In this document: piece by piece, positions 1 through 12,887 of the stretch
Position numbering within the stretch: position 1 is the stretch's first letter
Layout of the letters: each line of letters starts with the position of its first letter
Position numbers and translations under genes: made by a program
From: Tetrapyrgos nigripes
Taxonomy: Eukaryota > Basidiomycota > Agaricomycetes > Agaricales > Campanellaceae
NCBI GenBank assembly: GCA_013368315.1
Contig: JAACJM010000149.1
Coordinates: forward strand, 124,001 to 188,000
DNA length: 64,000 nucleotides
Direction: 5' to 3'
The notes under the pieces: model-generated
Databases searched by the model: none
Seen by the model: the letters and a program-made list of their open reading frames with translations, nothing else
What the model was told of the DNA's origin: nothing

Positions 1-1
1 G

Positions 2-3000
2 GCCTCACCGAGAGGAAGTAGTCCTTCGTCGAGTTTGACGAGTTCGCCAGCGTCGAGCGTATTGAGTTTACCGTTGGTTGGGTCAGGGTCAGGGACACCA
101 ACGGGTTCTACACAAACGCACACACCTCCTTCACATCCTTACCTGCACCCGACACCTTCACAACCACAAACCCAGTCAAACCATCTACCTCCGCCTCCAC
201 CACCACGACATCCAGGGACCCAACCCACTCAACCTGCACCAGCCATGGCGACTACATACACACCTTACGTCCCCAGAGCGAGGCGAGGAGTGCATGTGCC
301 TCCTCCTTTGGCTTCTTCCTCTTCGGCACCTCATTCTCAACCACATCCTCGTTCTCCATCCACACTAACACATAACGTCCCTATCATCACCACGTCTTCA
401 CAAGGAGGCGTCACTACCGCTACAGCACCCACTGTCGTCAATGGTCGCAACACCACAACATCCAGCTCCGTCTCTTCAACGGGGATGTCATCCTTCCAGC
501 GAAAGCTCAACGCTAGTCTCAGCGGAATGGGCATCACGATTGGCTCCAGCTCCAACTCTGGGTCAGGCCTGGATTCATCAAGCTCTTCAGGACGCTCCAC
601 GCCGCTCTCAGCTACCAGTCCAATACAGACCTCGCGTCCTTACCCTCATCCACCGGTTTCTGCTTCCATCAAACATCCATATCCCCATCCAACATCCACC
701 CTTCATCATACGAGCATGAATAACAAACTCCTTCCTTCACATCCATCACAGCACCCCGCACAACCTACCACCCAGCACTCTCAACCCCACATCAAAACCC
801 ACCAACCAAGCCAAGCTTCCCTTCCCTCTCTCGCTCTACTCGACAAAGTCCGTGCTCTAGACGCCTTACCCCGTCTAGGCTCACTACGCACCCTCGATTT
901 ACGAGGAAACGACCTTCGACTAGGCGGTATCGGTTATCTCGGTCAAGTGCTCAAGAGAAATCGTACCCTCAAAGTGTTGAATTTATCGGAAAATAAGATT
1001 GATGCGCAGGGGTTGGTGGTTATTGCTGAGGGGTTGAAGTATAATGGGAGTTTGGAGACGTTGGATTTGAGTAGGAATCCGATTGGGGGAGGGGTCGGGT
1101 CGGGGACTGGGACTGGGACTGGTGGAATGAGTGGACATGGTGCTGGTGCTGGTGGAGGGTTAGAAGGGGTGAGTACACTCTAGCTGCGGTTTCTTCTTTC
1201 TCTTTACTTTATAACCTTTTCGCCTGACGTCGTGGATGGGTCGACTGACTGACGAAACCTTTCGCACAGATCCATGCACTACGGACGTCTTTCACTCTCA
1301 ACACATCACTCAAACGTCTCTTCCTTTCTTCGTGCTCTATCAACTCTGCTGGAGCGATCTGTTTAGCAGAGTTTTTGCCCGAGAGTAGGAGCTTGCTGCA
1401 TCTGGATTTGACGATGAATGATTTGGGTGGGTGTTTACTCTTTCTTTGGCTTTTCTTTTTCTTGCTCGCTTCTAAGCATAATACTGCTTCAGTGTTGTCG
1501 TTATCTTTCTTCACTTTCTTCACTTTCTTCTCTTTTCACGAGACCTTTTCTGCCTTTTAGTTTACTGGTATTCCTTTTTTTCCTTTCTTTCTTTCTTTTC
1601 TCATTTATGCGGACTTGAGCTGATTCTGTGTTTCCTTGGCACTTTCGAACAGGCGTAGCAGGAGTCATGGCGCTCAATGAAGGACTCAAGAAGAACAAAG
1701 TCATGAGATGTCTAGATGTAGAAGTACCACCTGGAGACGAAGGGTACGCTAGGTGCGTTTAACGTCGTGTTTCTTTTTCTTTCATGACCCTGGCACTGAC
1801 ATCATTTCTTGTAGACTATGCCGTGAAATCCTCAACACATGTATTCGTAATACCGAAGAAGCCGAACGACTGGCCCAGGCAGCTGCTGAAGGAGACACAG
1901 AGACCGAGGCTGAAGGAGAGAACGAAGAACCCAACGACTCACCGTCGACGCTTCCGCTTCAGACCGGCACAGATACACCTGGGTCTTCATCCACCCCTGT
2001 CTCGGCCAGTTCACCGTTACCTTCCCAAAGCTCAACACCTGGAATATCATCGTCTTCGTCTCACCCCAGATCCTTGTCGACCAAATCATCCCAGTCATCC
2101 TTATCCACCACCAGTTCGACTGGGTCAAAGACAACGCCCGGCTCTACCCCAACAGGTAAAGCTAAACCCAAAGCAAAGAGTAAAGCTCTTTGGGGGATGA
2201 TTGAAGACTCGGAATTGGCAAAGGCGATTGGGTTACAAGATGCTTTGGCTGATGCGATGAGGAGTCGAAGTCCTTCGTCGGGATCTGTTGGTGGGAATGA
2301 AGATGATGGGTTGGGGTCGTTGGGGTCGTCGGGTTTGGCAGACATGGATAAGTATGTGGTTGCTAGAGCGAGGAAGAATATTAGGTTGATGAAGGAAGTG
2401 GTGGAGAAGGGTGGGTTTGAGGGTGTTGTGAGTGCGTTGGGCGATACCCAGCCGTTGGAAGACAACCAGAAAGAGAAAGTAGGAGCGGCTGGTGAATCGG
2501 AATTATTCTCTGTATCACCGTTCTCGCCTACGATTGCAGAGCCAAGACTAGGCTCATCATCGTCAAGGTTGTCGTTATCATGGGGTTTCAACTCCTCAAC
2601 GACGTTTACGTCGAGGCCTTGTACGCCTATCCCTGCGAACCCAGACGACCTGGTGAAGAGGATAAAGGGAATTGTAGACGAGATGACAGCGTTGATTGAG
2701 AGGGTTGTTGAGGGTGCTGCGAATAGTAGTGGTGAGACGCAAGGTGTGAGGGTAGAGGAGTTGTTGGATATAAATGACGAGATGATGGGGTTGTTAGGCA
2801 AGGTCGAGGGGTTGTTGGTGTTGGAGAAAGAGAAATGGGCGAAGGAGAAGGAGCGAAAGGCGGAGGCTGCCTCTCAGGAATCGTCTCAATCACCACACGT
2901 CGAAGACGAGTCTTGTTCCGATACGTCAAGTTCTGATCCTAACATAAAAGCTCCACGTCCAACGCTGAAGCTTCAAGGCTTGGGGATACGATTGGATGAT

Positions 3001-4031
3001 GGTGAGGTTGGAGAACAGAAGGAGAAGGAGAAAGAAGATAAGCTACCTTCAATAGCTAATGGCTACCTCCACCCTCGTTCCGGTTCTTCGTCGTCGTCGT
3101 CGTCTTCGTCACTTGGTGATATTGATGAGTCTGAAGATGAGGAACCTTCACCAAACACTCCTAGAGTGGATAAAGGAAAAGGTCGTGCGCCGCCCGAGCC
3201 TATTCAGCATGAACGAGTCCTCAGTCCAACTTCGGTCCTGATGATGAATACGATGCCGCCAGAGATGGATGAGGAGGAGGAGAACGAGGAAGAGAACCGG
3301 TTCCCGAGGTTCTATGGTGATGATGCGGAAGCTGAGGGCGAAGGCGAGCGTGAAGAGTATGAAGAGGACGAAGCAGGGAATGAGCAGACTGAAAGGTAAG
3401 GGAGAATGTGTCTTGCTGATCTTTGCGAGTTTTGCTGATGCTTTTTTTCGATTATTATCCTCAGGTCAAAAAGCTGGGTACAAGAAGAGGGTGAAGTCTT
3501 CCGGAAAGGGAATATCCTTCTTGGCCCGGAAGAGATGGAGGGCGAGTACGCTGGTGAGGAGTTGAGACGAGAGGTACGTTGACTGCATGTTTCATCATTT
3601 GTCTCACTAACATTTGTCTCTGTCAGTTACTGGAAGCTATGGTAGAAAGACCCGCACCTCGTGACCTTACGGATGAGTTTGGACAAGCCATCCTCGCAGA
3701 TCCAGCTCAAGATGGCTTCTACATTCCCTCTGCCCCAGAACCTCTACCTTCAATATCTTCCAGCGGTTCCACCACGCCAATAGGTACACCAACCACGGAG
3801 AAACCCCCTCCAAGACCCTATATACCGAGATCTCGGTCAGCTTCGAGTTCTTCCTCGATTATGAGCCTGGTATCACCCTCGCCCGAGCTGGTGTCCCCTG
3901 TTGGAATGCCCTTGGCTTCTGTGCCAGAGGGACAGGCTGGATTGACGAGTAGTCCGGTTACCGGGCCGATCACTCCCCGGCCATACGTATCGAGGAAGAG
4001 GTCGACTTCGAGTTTGGATTCTCAGAAGTAG
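2..4031 (+). CDS. LRR (RNI-like) protein, 5'-truncated by the window edge
   Basis: The frame is open to the left edge, so the true start lies outside. The exons I read are 2-1168, 1270-1426, 1653-1752, 1815-3395, 3465-3573 and 3627-4031, each with GT/AG ends and continuous frame. The first exon begins with a long Ser/Pro/Thr-rich disordered stretch. Leucine-rich repeats then run across exons 1-3 (LRTLDLRGNDLRLGGIGYL, LKVLNLSENKIDAQGL, LETLDLSRNP). Exon 4 encodes a long acidic, Ser/Glu-rich low-complexity tail, and the end is Pro/Ser-rich. The layout of ribonuclease-inhibitor-type LRRs flanked by disorder resembles PPP1R37-like phosphatase-1 regulators of fungi; that assignment is inference. 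No catalytic motif is visible, so a scaffold or regulatory role in the cytoplasm or nucleus is the most that can be said. Confidence 0.8.
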
Positions 4032-4808
4032 CGCTCTTTTTTTGTCGTATACTCGGGCTTCTGTTTTCAAAGTCTCATATCGACATCCTACCTTTCACTA
4101 TTGATCACGGATGCGGATGCGGAATTGTTTCAAGGCTGTCCGTGAGCGCACACTCACATATCTTATTTGTCTTTTACTGTATCAGTCTCGTGCTAGTTCT
4201 TCTACCCGTGTAGCAATATAGGAAACGAGATTCGGGCTCTCCACTTCACTCAAATAATCTGGTTACATCTTTCAGTCAGTCAATACAGGCATTCCTTATG
4301 ACCATATACCGCATATATATTCGCCACTGATGCCAAGTACATACACACTCACATTTCTCTCCAAGTTTATATTCTCATGCATTTATATTTTCGTATGAAT
4401 CAAATTTGTTCAGAGTCGCCATAGTTTTTCCGTGAAAAAGTGAAGAAATGGTGGTGGTTTGCTTTGTATTCTACACTTGACCACCAGATGATCAGGAGAG
4501 GGATCTGTGTTCATCGTGGGACTGACGCAGCCTTATCTGTGCAGTCACTAGAGCAGTGCTCAGCAGTCATCTGTTGATCTTTTGATTTCGTAGTGCTGAG
4601 AAGTGAAGAACGTTAAACAGTCATTGGCATGTGAAAGCATCTCACTCCTGCAAGATGAGTTCTGGCCTCAGTATCAGACCATCAACTGATTGTGGAGAAG
4701 AATCATGATATAACGCAGTATTTTCCCTCCGCTATAGTATATATCGTCCTAATCTCTACCACGAACGGTGTCTTTTCACGACCCAACCCCATTCCTCAGT
4801 GCCTTCAC
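4032..4808. other. Intergenic, no gene seen
   Basis: AT-rich spacer between two plus-strand genes. It should hold the 3' UTR of the LRR gene and the promoter and 5' UTR of the membrane-protein gene. I see no RNA gene or repeat in it. Confidence 0.5.
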
Positions 4809-6475
4809 ATGTCTCAGCCTGACAGTGCTCCTCAAACTGCTACCCCACTTGGAGTAGATATCTCCAAAGATTTTGATGGCATTTTTGCTGGCATTCTACT
4901 CTCCTTCCTGTACGTGTATAGGACGACAGTCTTGCTGTGGCAACTGATCTATAAACGAATTTTCGCAGCTTAATGGGAGTAATCCTTGTTCAGGCATGGA
5001 CGTACGCCATTCACTATCAGGATAAATGGACGCTAAGATTACTGGTATGATCTCACATTCGGACAAGGACCTAGTGGCACTAATTCATTTGCAGGTACTG
5101 ATCGTGACGTGAGTAATTGTCCTTGAATTCATGAAGTCGGCTGAGCATGGTTCCTTTCTAGCTCGTTGGAGGTTGTATTCACTACAATGAGTGCTCAGAT
5201 TTTGCACTTCTACGTCGTAAGCCGGGATTTTTCTATCATGACTGTCCTGGCTGACATTCTTCGCAGGTGTCAAATTTTGGTAATTTATCGAACCTTACCC
5301 AAATTTCCAAGTGAGGCATCAGCTTTGTTTCAACCACTTGCCGAACTCTGTTCATGGATCTATAGACCGGCAGCCATTGGTCAAGTAATCATCCCTATCA
5401 TCATATTCTGTGTTCACTGCTTCTTCATAACTCGGATATGGCTCAGTAAGTCCTCTCCGAGCTGATAAAAGCGTGGAATCGTTCTTATTTCAGAGACTTG
5501 TAATCAGCGGGATACCGATTTATCTTGCTTCCAATTGTGAGGCCATATCCTAGTCTATAATGCGACTTACTGACCTTCTCTTACGGCCTAGGGGATGATG
5601 GCTACTGCTGCATTAGGTTCGTCTCAATTTTTGCCTATATTCAATATTCTAACCGAGCAATTCCACTCGAGTACAGTGGCTGGATTCATGGTCGCAGCCG
5701 ATTCTTTTGGAGATAAATCATTCCTTGTACTATTACAGCCCTCCTACAAAGTGAAATACGGGGTAGAAACCTCCTTCGCAGCAGTCGCAGATATCTTGAT
5801 CACAGCGCAACTTTCCTATCAATTTTTCCACTATAGGACTGGAATAAGACGGTAAGCGTGTAACTGCCTGGTCTATATCCTCTGCGAGGGATACCGAACT
5901 TATCTTCACAGAACAGACAAGCTCCTTCATAAACTCGTTCAGTACACTGTTACTCGTGGTCTTCTTGTCACTATCACGCAAATAATTGCGATTGTCACCT
6001 TCCTCGTCGGCACTGAGAAATTATACTGGTGAGCTCAACTTTCTCTTCAGAAATTTAGCGTATTCGAGTTGATATAATCCCAAGGTACCCTTTTTACTTG
6101 AACCTGAGCAAACTCTACGCTATCACAATGCGTAAATCGTGCGATTCATTAAAACCTTTACACCTGCACTAACCACTTTCATGATGACTGCTTTTAGTCG
6201 CCTTCCTCACTTCACGCGAAAATCTTCGAAAAATGGCAGATGACGTTATGACAGACAATGACTTCGATTACCGGATGAACAGGGTTGAGAACGGATCCAC
6301 ACGTCCACGCGAAGACACGATCATCTTTAGCCCTACTTTGCGGACTACTGCTGAGGTATATATGTTTATTTGCATCGTTGAACAAGGTGACCTACTATCT
6401 TTCTAGAATGAGGACGACAATGGGCAACAGAAACTACAGGTTCTCATGGTTGGACCGCAGAGGCATGTGGATTGA
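4809..6475 (+). CDS. Seven-TM fungal membrane protein, DUF6534-like
   Basis: A many-exon gene starting MSQPDSAPQTATPLGVDISK. Exons I can place: 4809-4909, 4969-5044, 5095-5108 (a 14-nt microexon), 5162-5216, 5267-5279 and 5323-5445, then further exons to the stop at 6475. Hydrophobic segments alternate with short loops: around LMGVILVQAWTYAIHY, LEVVFTTMSAQILHFYV, AAIGQVIIPIIIFCVHCFF, ETSFAAVADILITAQL and LLVTITQIIAIVTFLVG, then a cytoplasmic tail with LYAITM and AFLTSRENLRKMADD. This order, especially the late ET...ADILI segment and the AFLTSRENLR tail, matches the DUF6534 family of agaricomycete plasma-membrane proteins of unknown function. I could not thread 5446-5720 in one unbroken frame, so a misread intron or a small lesion there is possible. 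Confidence 0.75.
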
Positions 6476-7039
6476 ATACTTCTTAGCCACACCACCGAGT
6501 ATTCTTGCGAGGATGCAGTACGGTTCGTAGCTATTGATGTATCAAGCACCTTATTCTCTTCTCTGTGACATTACTGTAATATTTATCGTGTATTTTCCTG
6601 TAGGTTACCATGCACCAGCTTGCAGACTTCGTCATGTCGAAGATTTTTAACCTCAAAAAGGTGGGGGATCCCTCTAGCGACATAACTCTGCCACGGCCTT
6701 GGGCCCCAGAACGCAACCACAGTGCACACAGCACAAAACTGTAGTTATACATGATAGAGGGAGGCATGTACAACGCCTCGGAACGTTGAAATCGGTATCG
6801 CAAAAGCTTTTGTGGCTGAATGCCGAGCCGGCAAGGACGACACCTTTGCGGGGAAATAAACTACGTCACTCAACTACTTATATGACTTCGGTCAGACTCT
6901 GGTCAGACTCAAGTCACCATGCCTCGGGAACTTGGCGTGATGAACAAGTCTTGATTAAGGCGTATCCTTTGGTGAATGCGCTGAGTAGAGGTCCTCGTGC
7001 GTTTTTGAATGCAATCTGGAAGATAACACCCATACATAT
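6476..7039. other. Intergenic, no gene seen
   Basis: Short open frames here (for example 6699-7043) have no recognisable domain, and their base composition is like that of spacer. Confidence 0.4.
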
Positions 7040-7047
7040 GTAGCTAC

Positions 7048-7574
7048 CAAGGGGTCTCCAAAATGATATGACCAGACCGGACGTTCCTTTTTGGTCGTAA
7101 GGTCCAGCTTGACCCCCCCCCTCCCCCTCTCCTTCCCAAAAATGGTAAGTGATAAGATAAATATGGCTTACAAATCATGAAATCAGATCAATTTTTCCTC
7201 CTGGCTACCTCATAGGCCCTCTGCTAACCTACAGATGCTGTGGATTAGTGATATATTCTGTGTGACACCTATCATATTGAGGTAGCAAATCATTTTCTGA
7301 CAATGTTTGTGATGTGGCACCAGTGGTGACATCACTGATTGTGGGAATTACATACCATTTAAAGGTGAGATTTCATTGTTACAGGCCAGAAAGCTCATTA
7401 CACATGGCTTTTATGGGTCCTGAGTATGTTTTGTGCACTTTCAGATCCAAATGGCTTCATAAAGTATGTCTATACACCCTTCATGTGATGGTGTACCTTT
7501 TGGTCATAAGGTCTCTCCAGACCCCCCCTCCCCCCCAAGGTCTGGTCTCAGGTAGACCAACTGAAGACCCCTTG
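7048..7574. mobile_element. Non-autonomous DNA transposon (MITE), probably hAT-like
   Basis: Eighteen bases at 7040-7057 are the exact reverse complement of 7565-7582. The outermost 8 bp, GTAGCTAC, are themselves palindromic. They can therefore be read as an 8-bp target duplication (hAT style, leaving termini CAAGGGGTCT) or as part of longer inverted repeats flanked by TA. Inside, a direct repeat of roughly 40 bp with a poly-C tract occurs near 7088-7132 and 7494-7540. The open frame inside (7314-7775) overruns the right end and has no transposase motif, so the element is non-coding. Confidence 0.7.
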
Positions 7575-7582
7575 GTAGCTAC

Positions 7583-8081
7583 TGTAATTCCTGCTTTTGG
7601 CTTTATTTTTCTTGCGTTTTTCAGGCTGGATGGATTGGCTTGGCGTGATAGTAGAAGGAAGGCATACATAGTACCAAAGTCTGTTAGTGGAAAAAGCCTG
7701 TCTTTGGGGTTTGTGACAGAGTCAGATCATCACTTGTGGGCGCTTGACAAATATAACTCTCACATGAGTGAATAACTTGCCTAATTCAGAAATCGAACAT
7801 CGTACCACCAGCTGCGGACAAAAACTCTTCTCCTTACCTGACGAGGCTCTCATCCTCCTCCTCCTTCATCTACTCTCCTTTCATGGATTCTCTCACTGTT
7901 CCGCAGTGTAACGATCGTCATAGCCGCCTTAGCCATAGTTCACAGCATTCTCTAACTTCCTCATTCTCTTACATTATTTCATACTTCCTACTTATATTTC
8001 ATACACTCGTTACTTCCGAATTCTCTTACTTGTTTCTTATGATCTGGACTACAGTACTTAAGCTTTGTATTCAGTAGTAGT
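7583..8081. other. Intergenic, no gene seen
   Basis: AT-rich and pyrimidine-rich spacer upstream of the cyclase pseudogene. It may hold the old promoter. No coding signal was recognised. Confidence 0.4.
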
Positions 8082-8310
8082 ATGGTAGTCGAATCAACTC
8101 TAGTTTTCTTTCTTATTTCCTTCCTTAGTCATCAGCTTAAAGGGTTTAGCCAAGACCCTTACACACAGGATGGCCACCAGCCCTTCACTGATTACACCCG
8201 ATGGCGACTCAAGCTTGGGCCTGGCAGAAGCCATACGTGGCATTATATCGAAACCGACAAGCAAAGCAAATGGCCACAAACAGACATAGACTGACATTGG
8301 TTGGGTTTGG

Positions 8311-9748
8311 AACTGGTTGGAACTGGTTGGTACCTTGAATTGATTGTGCATACCCTGTATCTCATTAGCGACCATAGGAATCCACCATTCTACCCAGTCC
8401 AAGTTCACCATTAGAAGCTGCTGCCAACGGCTACGTCTTTCTAAAGTGACTACAAGTGCCAGATGGTCATTTTCCCAGTCAAAAACGATGCCAGCCACAA
8501 CTGACTATAACTGACCACTTCCGAAAATCTAGTTCCTGCCAACTATTTTGGACGTGGCCAGAAAGACGTCGGAAAATGACCCTATACTGGATTTGCTTCT
8601 GGCTATTTCCGGCTATTTCTGGTCGCGTCCAGGCAAAAAGGTGAGGATGTGTCAACGACGCCTTTTGGACCAGGTCAGATAGTGTCAGAAATGATCAGAA
8701 ATTATCAACTTGAATTCTATTTCATACTATTGTACATCTTTTCTACTAAAGTAAGCTATACGGACACCTTCTGACACCTGCCGACGCTGTCCCATCTAAG
8801 AAGTCGAATGTCCCTGAGCCCAAATGAACGAACTGAAATAAATGAATTAGCAACGCAAAGTAACTGCAAGAGACCAGGGAAACGTACCTTCGGTGACTCT
8901 GCGAGTCCGCCATCAATCCACCAATCACACATGCACGTTGGCCTTTGCATAACTACAAAGTCAAAAGAGACTGAGCAGAGAGATGCGTTGAGAGCAGACA
9001 CACATGTACCTCAGATTTCAAATGACATGCATATACACCACTCACTCAGGCTCCTAGAAAGGCAGAGTAAGGGATTTGGGCCAATGGTACAAGTGTCATC
9101 TAACATGAAGACACACCTGGAAACCCCTGGAAGATTCTAAGGATTCTCGCTCAGAATGGAACATCCCAGTACCTCCACTATACATGCCTGTGAGGGGCAA
9201 CGATGCAAAGTTCCGTGGTAATTTGTTGATGCGCTGATATAGTTGTTATCTAGTGAGAAGGTGTTGCAACTTGCCATGCAATGATCCAGGGGAGAGGAGT
9301 GAGAGTGGAGAGTGGAGAAGGGAGGAGAGACAGGAAAGATGTGGTGGTTGCAGTGACAGTTGAGTTGGGTGAGGAAGTTTGGGGAGCCCATCGTTTTTGT
9401 TGGGGCAGCATGACATCGATGACATTGGTGACGTTCACAGAAAATCTCTGAGTCTAAGTCCACGTTGCACTCCGTGAGCTCGAGCAGGTCAACACACATT
9501 GACATTATACATTGTACAGAAAATATCGGAAATACTCAGAAATATCCAGAAAAACTTGGACAAGCTCAGATCTCAAGGTTTCCTGTCAGAATTGTTGGAA
9601 GCCGTCGGTGTTGTTTTTGACTGGGGATAAGTACTAACCTCAGCGAGAGTTAATGCTGAGGTTACTGTGGCTATGATTCATAGTGACCATAAGAGGGCAG
9701 TACACAGATGAGATCCGGATTGCCACATGAGGGAACGAAAAAGGAAAG
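8311..9748. other. Unexplained insert or long intron inside the cyclase pseudogene
   Basis: About 1.4 kb separates the N-terminal block from the GEYGGPMF block, where the family normally has only about 40 residues plus introns. Around 8470 the bases CCCAGTCAAAAAC recur inverted near 9612-9625, which could mark the ends of another degraded inverted-repeat element, but I found no target duplication. A short inverted repeat (CCTCAGC/GCTGAGG) sits at 9638-9662. No coding content was recognised. Confidence 0.4.
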
Positions 9749-10517
9749 AAATGAAATACAAAATCCTACATTTTCCTGGTGAATATGGTGGTCCAATGTT
9801 CTTATTACCTGGCCTTGTCATTGCCTCCTTCGTCTGTGGTTGTCCTTTCTCAATCGAGGAGCGACTTGAGATGATTAGGTATCTGTTTAACCATGTGCAC
9901 CCTGAAGATGGAGGCTGGGGAATGTGAGTCCAGACCACTGTCTTGCATTTTGGCCTTGACTCTGACATTTAGCTCAGAACTCCAGTCACGTTGAAGGGGT
10001 ATCGACTGTTTGAGGAATGTCCTTGAATTACTGTGCATTAAGGATCTTAGGAGTTGATCCTGAGCATCCCATTCTCATAAAAGCTAGAGCAACCTTGCAT
10101 TGGCTAAGTAAGCCACTTTTCTTTGTATTGCTGATGATAACAGTCTTTGATATTGTGACCTTTGTAGGCAGCACAGCTGCCACACCATCCTGGGGGAAAT
10201 TCTGGATGTCATTACTGAATGTCTATGACTGGGACAGCAACAACCCGATACCTCCAGAACTCTGGTATGTGCATATCGAGAGATACATCAACATGGACTA
10301 AGACTTTCTGTTTTTAGGCTACTTCCTGAATGGCTCCCAATCCATCCTCACTGTTTGTGGTTGCATACATGTGCTGTCTATTTGCCAATGAGCTACCTTT
10401 ACCGAGTGCATCTTGCAGCACCCAAACCTCTTTTCATTCTTGCTCTTCGCAAGGTAATAATTCATCCATGACTGAGAAATCTCTCTTGCTATTACAGGAG
10501 CTTTACTGTCAAAACTA

Positions 10518-11110
10518 AGGTAGGCGACACTAGGAACGTACATGTTTATGTAAGCATGTTTGGCCCCAACAACGAGCTCGTATCCTCTTCCTCACATCAT
10601 CATATATACCAATTTTGATTCCGGAGAGGTGTTTGGGATGATCCTTGGGACAGTTCCCCAGAATCAGAAATTTAATATCCCCTCTCAATACCAAGTTAAT
10701 ATCCCAAAAATTTTTTTGTGTCTAAAAAGCTTCCAAATGCTTTTTCGGAGCTCCTGGCAAGTTTTAGTTTTTTTGGACCTCCGCTTTTGGCACATTACAT
10801 AATGCAGATAAGATAGGTGATATACCATATATAGTAATAATATTATGTAATCATGGCACCTCGTGAGGCACTCATCCCAGGCCCACCCTACCCTGCCCTA
10901 CCCCCTTGAGAATGTATGTTTTCTAGCATCTGACTGAGCCATTTACAGGCTGTATTTATCATAGCACTCATATACTGGAAGAAATATGGCTCCAGGACTG
11001 GCCCACTCCTCCTCCAGACCCAAAAAATTTTCGAGTCTCTGCGAAAACTCTTCCTATGGCAGCTTACTAAGCACTTATATAATCATGTACGTTTCTAGTG
11101 TCGCCTACCT
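10518..11110. mobile_element. 593-bp MITE with TA target duplication (Tc1/mariner-type insertion)
   Basis: The left end, AGGTAGGCGACACTAGGAAC..., is repeated inverted at the right end over about 27 bp with one mismatch (10518-10544 against 11084-11110). TA at 10516-10517 is duplicated at 11111-11112. Excision with one TA joins CAA AAC TA to TGATACC and restores the cyclase residues QNYDTINW. The interior is AT-rich and has no transposase. It includes the phrase TGATATACCATATATAG, which recurs near 50036. Confidence 0.9.
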
Positions 11111-11423
11111 TATGATACCATCAATTGGTCTTCCCAACACAACAATATAGCTTCTGTGGATCTTTATACCCCTCATTCACGCCTTCTTGATGTTCTGAAC
11201 TTTATTCTTACCAATACTGTTTGGAACTGTCCTATCCCTCCCCTCCAAAGATGTGCTATTGATTGGGCATACCACCTAATCTGTATGGAGGACAAAAACA
11301 CTGGTTTGCAGGACTTGGCTCCAGTCTCAAAGATGATGCAAATGGTCTGTAGGATGCACACCGAAGGCCAATCCAGCGAAGCAGTGAAACTGCATGCTGC
11401 AAATTGAGCTGACTTCATGTGGG

Positions 11424-12032
11424 GAGCCTTGCTGCAGTCAGGGCCATGGCCCTTGTGGCCCCGAACTGACCCCCAGGTCTGAGGTCAGTGGCTATGCTGG
11501 GCCAGACCTGGACCTGTAGGTTTGGGCCAGGGTCCAGCATTGGCAAGAAGGTCCAGACCTGGGTCGGACCTCGAAGTTCCAGGTGCCAGTAGAGCTTGTT
11601 TGAGGCAATGTAACACAGTCCCCAACATCTCTAGTGGCTTTTTTGATGCAGTGGTTACATGTTTGGCCATGTATCAGCCATGTGATGAGCCAAGAGGCCA
11701 GCTTCAGCAATTCCCTTAGTGTGATGAAATGTGATCCCAGTCATATACATCCAACTGCAAATGTCATTTTGACACTGTGATGTGTGTAAACTCACCATTC
11801 AGTGACATTTTTATGTTGATTCAAAAGGTAGGTGTAGCTATGGTACATTTTCCTACTTTTGACCACTCTCTTGTTAGAAAAAAAAAATCACTGTGAGGAC
11901 CAGGTCCAGCCCTGGACTGGCCCTGTTGGACCTGGTCTCCCGGTCCAGGGTCAGGGCCAGAAAAAATTTGGCCCGGTCGAGGGCCAGGAAATTTGGTCAA
12001 AGACTGGACCTACCCGGACCACGGCAAGACTG
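11424..12032. mobile_element. 609-bp hAT-like MITE with 8-bp target duplication
   Basis: CATGTGGG at 11416-11423 is repeated exactly at 12033-12040. The termini are imperfect inverted repeats: left GAGCCTTGCTGCAGTCAGGG, right (reverse complement) CAGTCTTGCCGTGGTCCGGG. Both sub-terminal regions are packed with GGTCC/GGACC words in both orientations, typical of hAT sub-terminal transposase sites. Removing the element with one target copy restores the cyclase residues DFMWVRPDGM. It has no transposase. Confidence 0.85.
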
Positions 12033-12887
12033 CATGTGGGTCAGGCCAGACGGTATGCGAGTATGTGGAACGAACGGTAGCCAGCTGTGGGACACTGCAT
12101 TCATCGCCCAGGCAATAGTGGAGACAGGCTTAGCAGACAAGGAATAGAGCAAGGAGTCGGTCCTTCATATGCTCAAGTGGCTTGATGAATGTCAGATCAG
12201 AGAAAATCCCAAACATTACGAAGAAGCATATCGTCAAGCTACCAAGGGCACTTGGTAATGTTCTGTCTTCTGTTTGGTCAGTCAGCAGCTCAACACAGTT
12301 GTAGGCCTTTCAGTACAAGAGAACAAGGGTACACCCTTACAGACTGCATGGGAGAAGGGCTGAAGGTGGTGTTGTATCTGCAAAATAAATTCCCGTATGT
12401 TCCTCCAGCATTTCTAGAAGCTATTGCACTGTGATATAACTATTCTTCTCCAGTGACTGCCCTAAACTCGTCTCTGACACTCGCATTTTCGATGCTATAG
12501 ACCTACTATTGTTGATGCAGTGTAATGACAGTGGATTTGCCAGTTACGAGACCATACGAGGGCCCCAGCTTCTGGAATTTATTAATCCTGCTGAAGTTTT
12601 CGGTATGTTCTTCATGCCTTAAAGGCTTTCTACTCACGTATTTTTTTATTCAGGCAACATAATGATTGAATACACATACCCAGAATGTACCACTTCAGTT
12701 ATCACATCTCTCAGCATTTTCCAAAAGTATTTCCCCAATTATTGTGTAAAAGACATTGAGTAGGTCTCTGTTCCTAACCGTTTCATTCTTGCTGACATTG
12801 ACTATTTAGACGTGTCCTCAAAGGTGCAATTACCTACCTTCACAAGGCCCAGCATCCTGAGGGTGGCTGGTATGGATCATGGGGTAT

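Noticed and set aside
337..600. Minus-strand open frame within the LRR gene
   Set aside because: It is the shadow of a Ser/Pro-rich coding exon and has no domain.
2061..2801. 246-residue minus-strand open frame
   Set aside because: Antisense shadow of the acidic exon 4 of the LRR gene; composition is forced by the other strand.
7314..7775. 153-residue frame overlapping the first MITE
   Set aside because: It crosses the MITE end and has no family features.
9137..9505. Minus-strand Cys/His-containing frame
   Set aside because: Irregular Cys/His spacing and location inside the disrupted cyclase region; no zinc-finger pattern.
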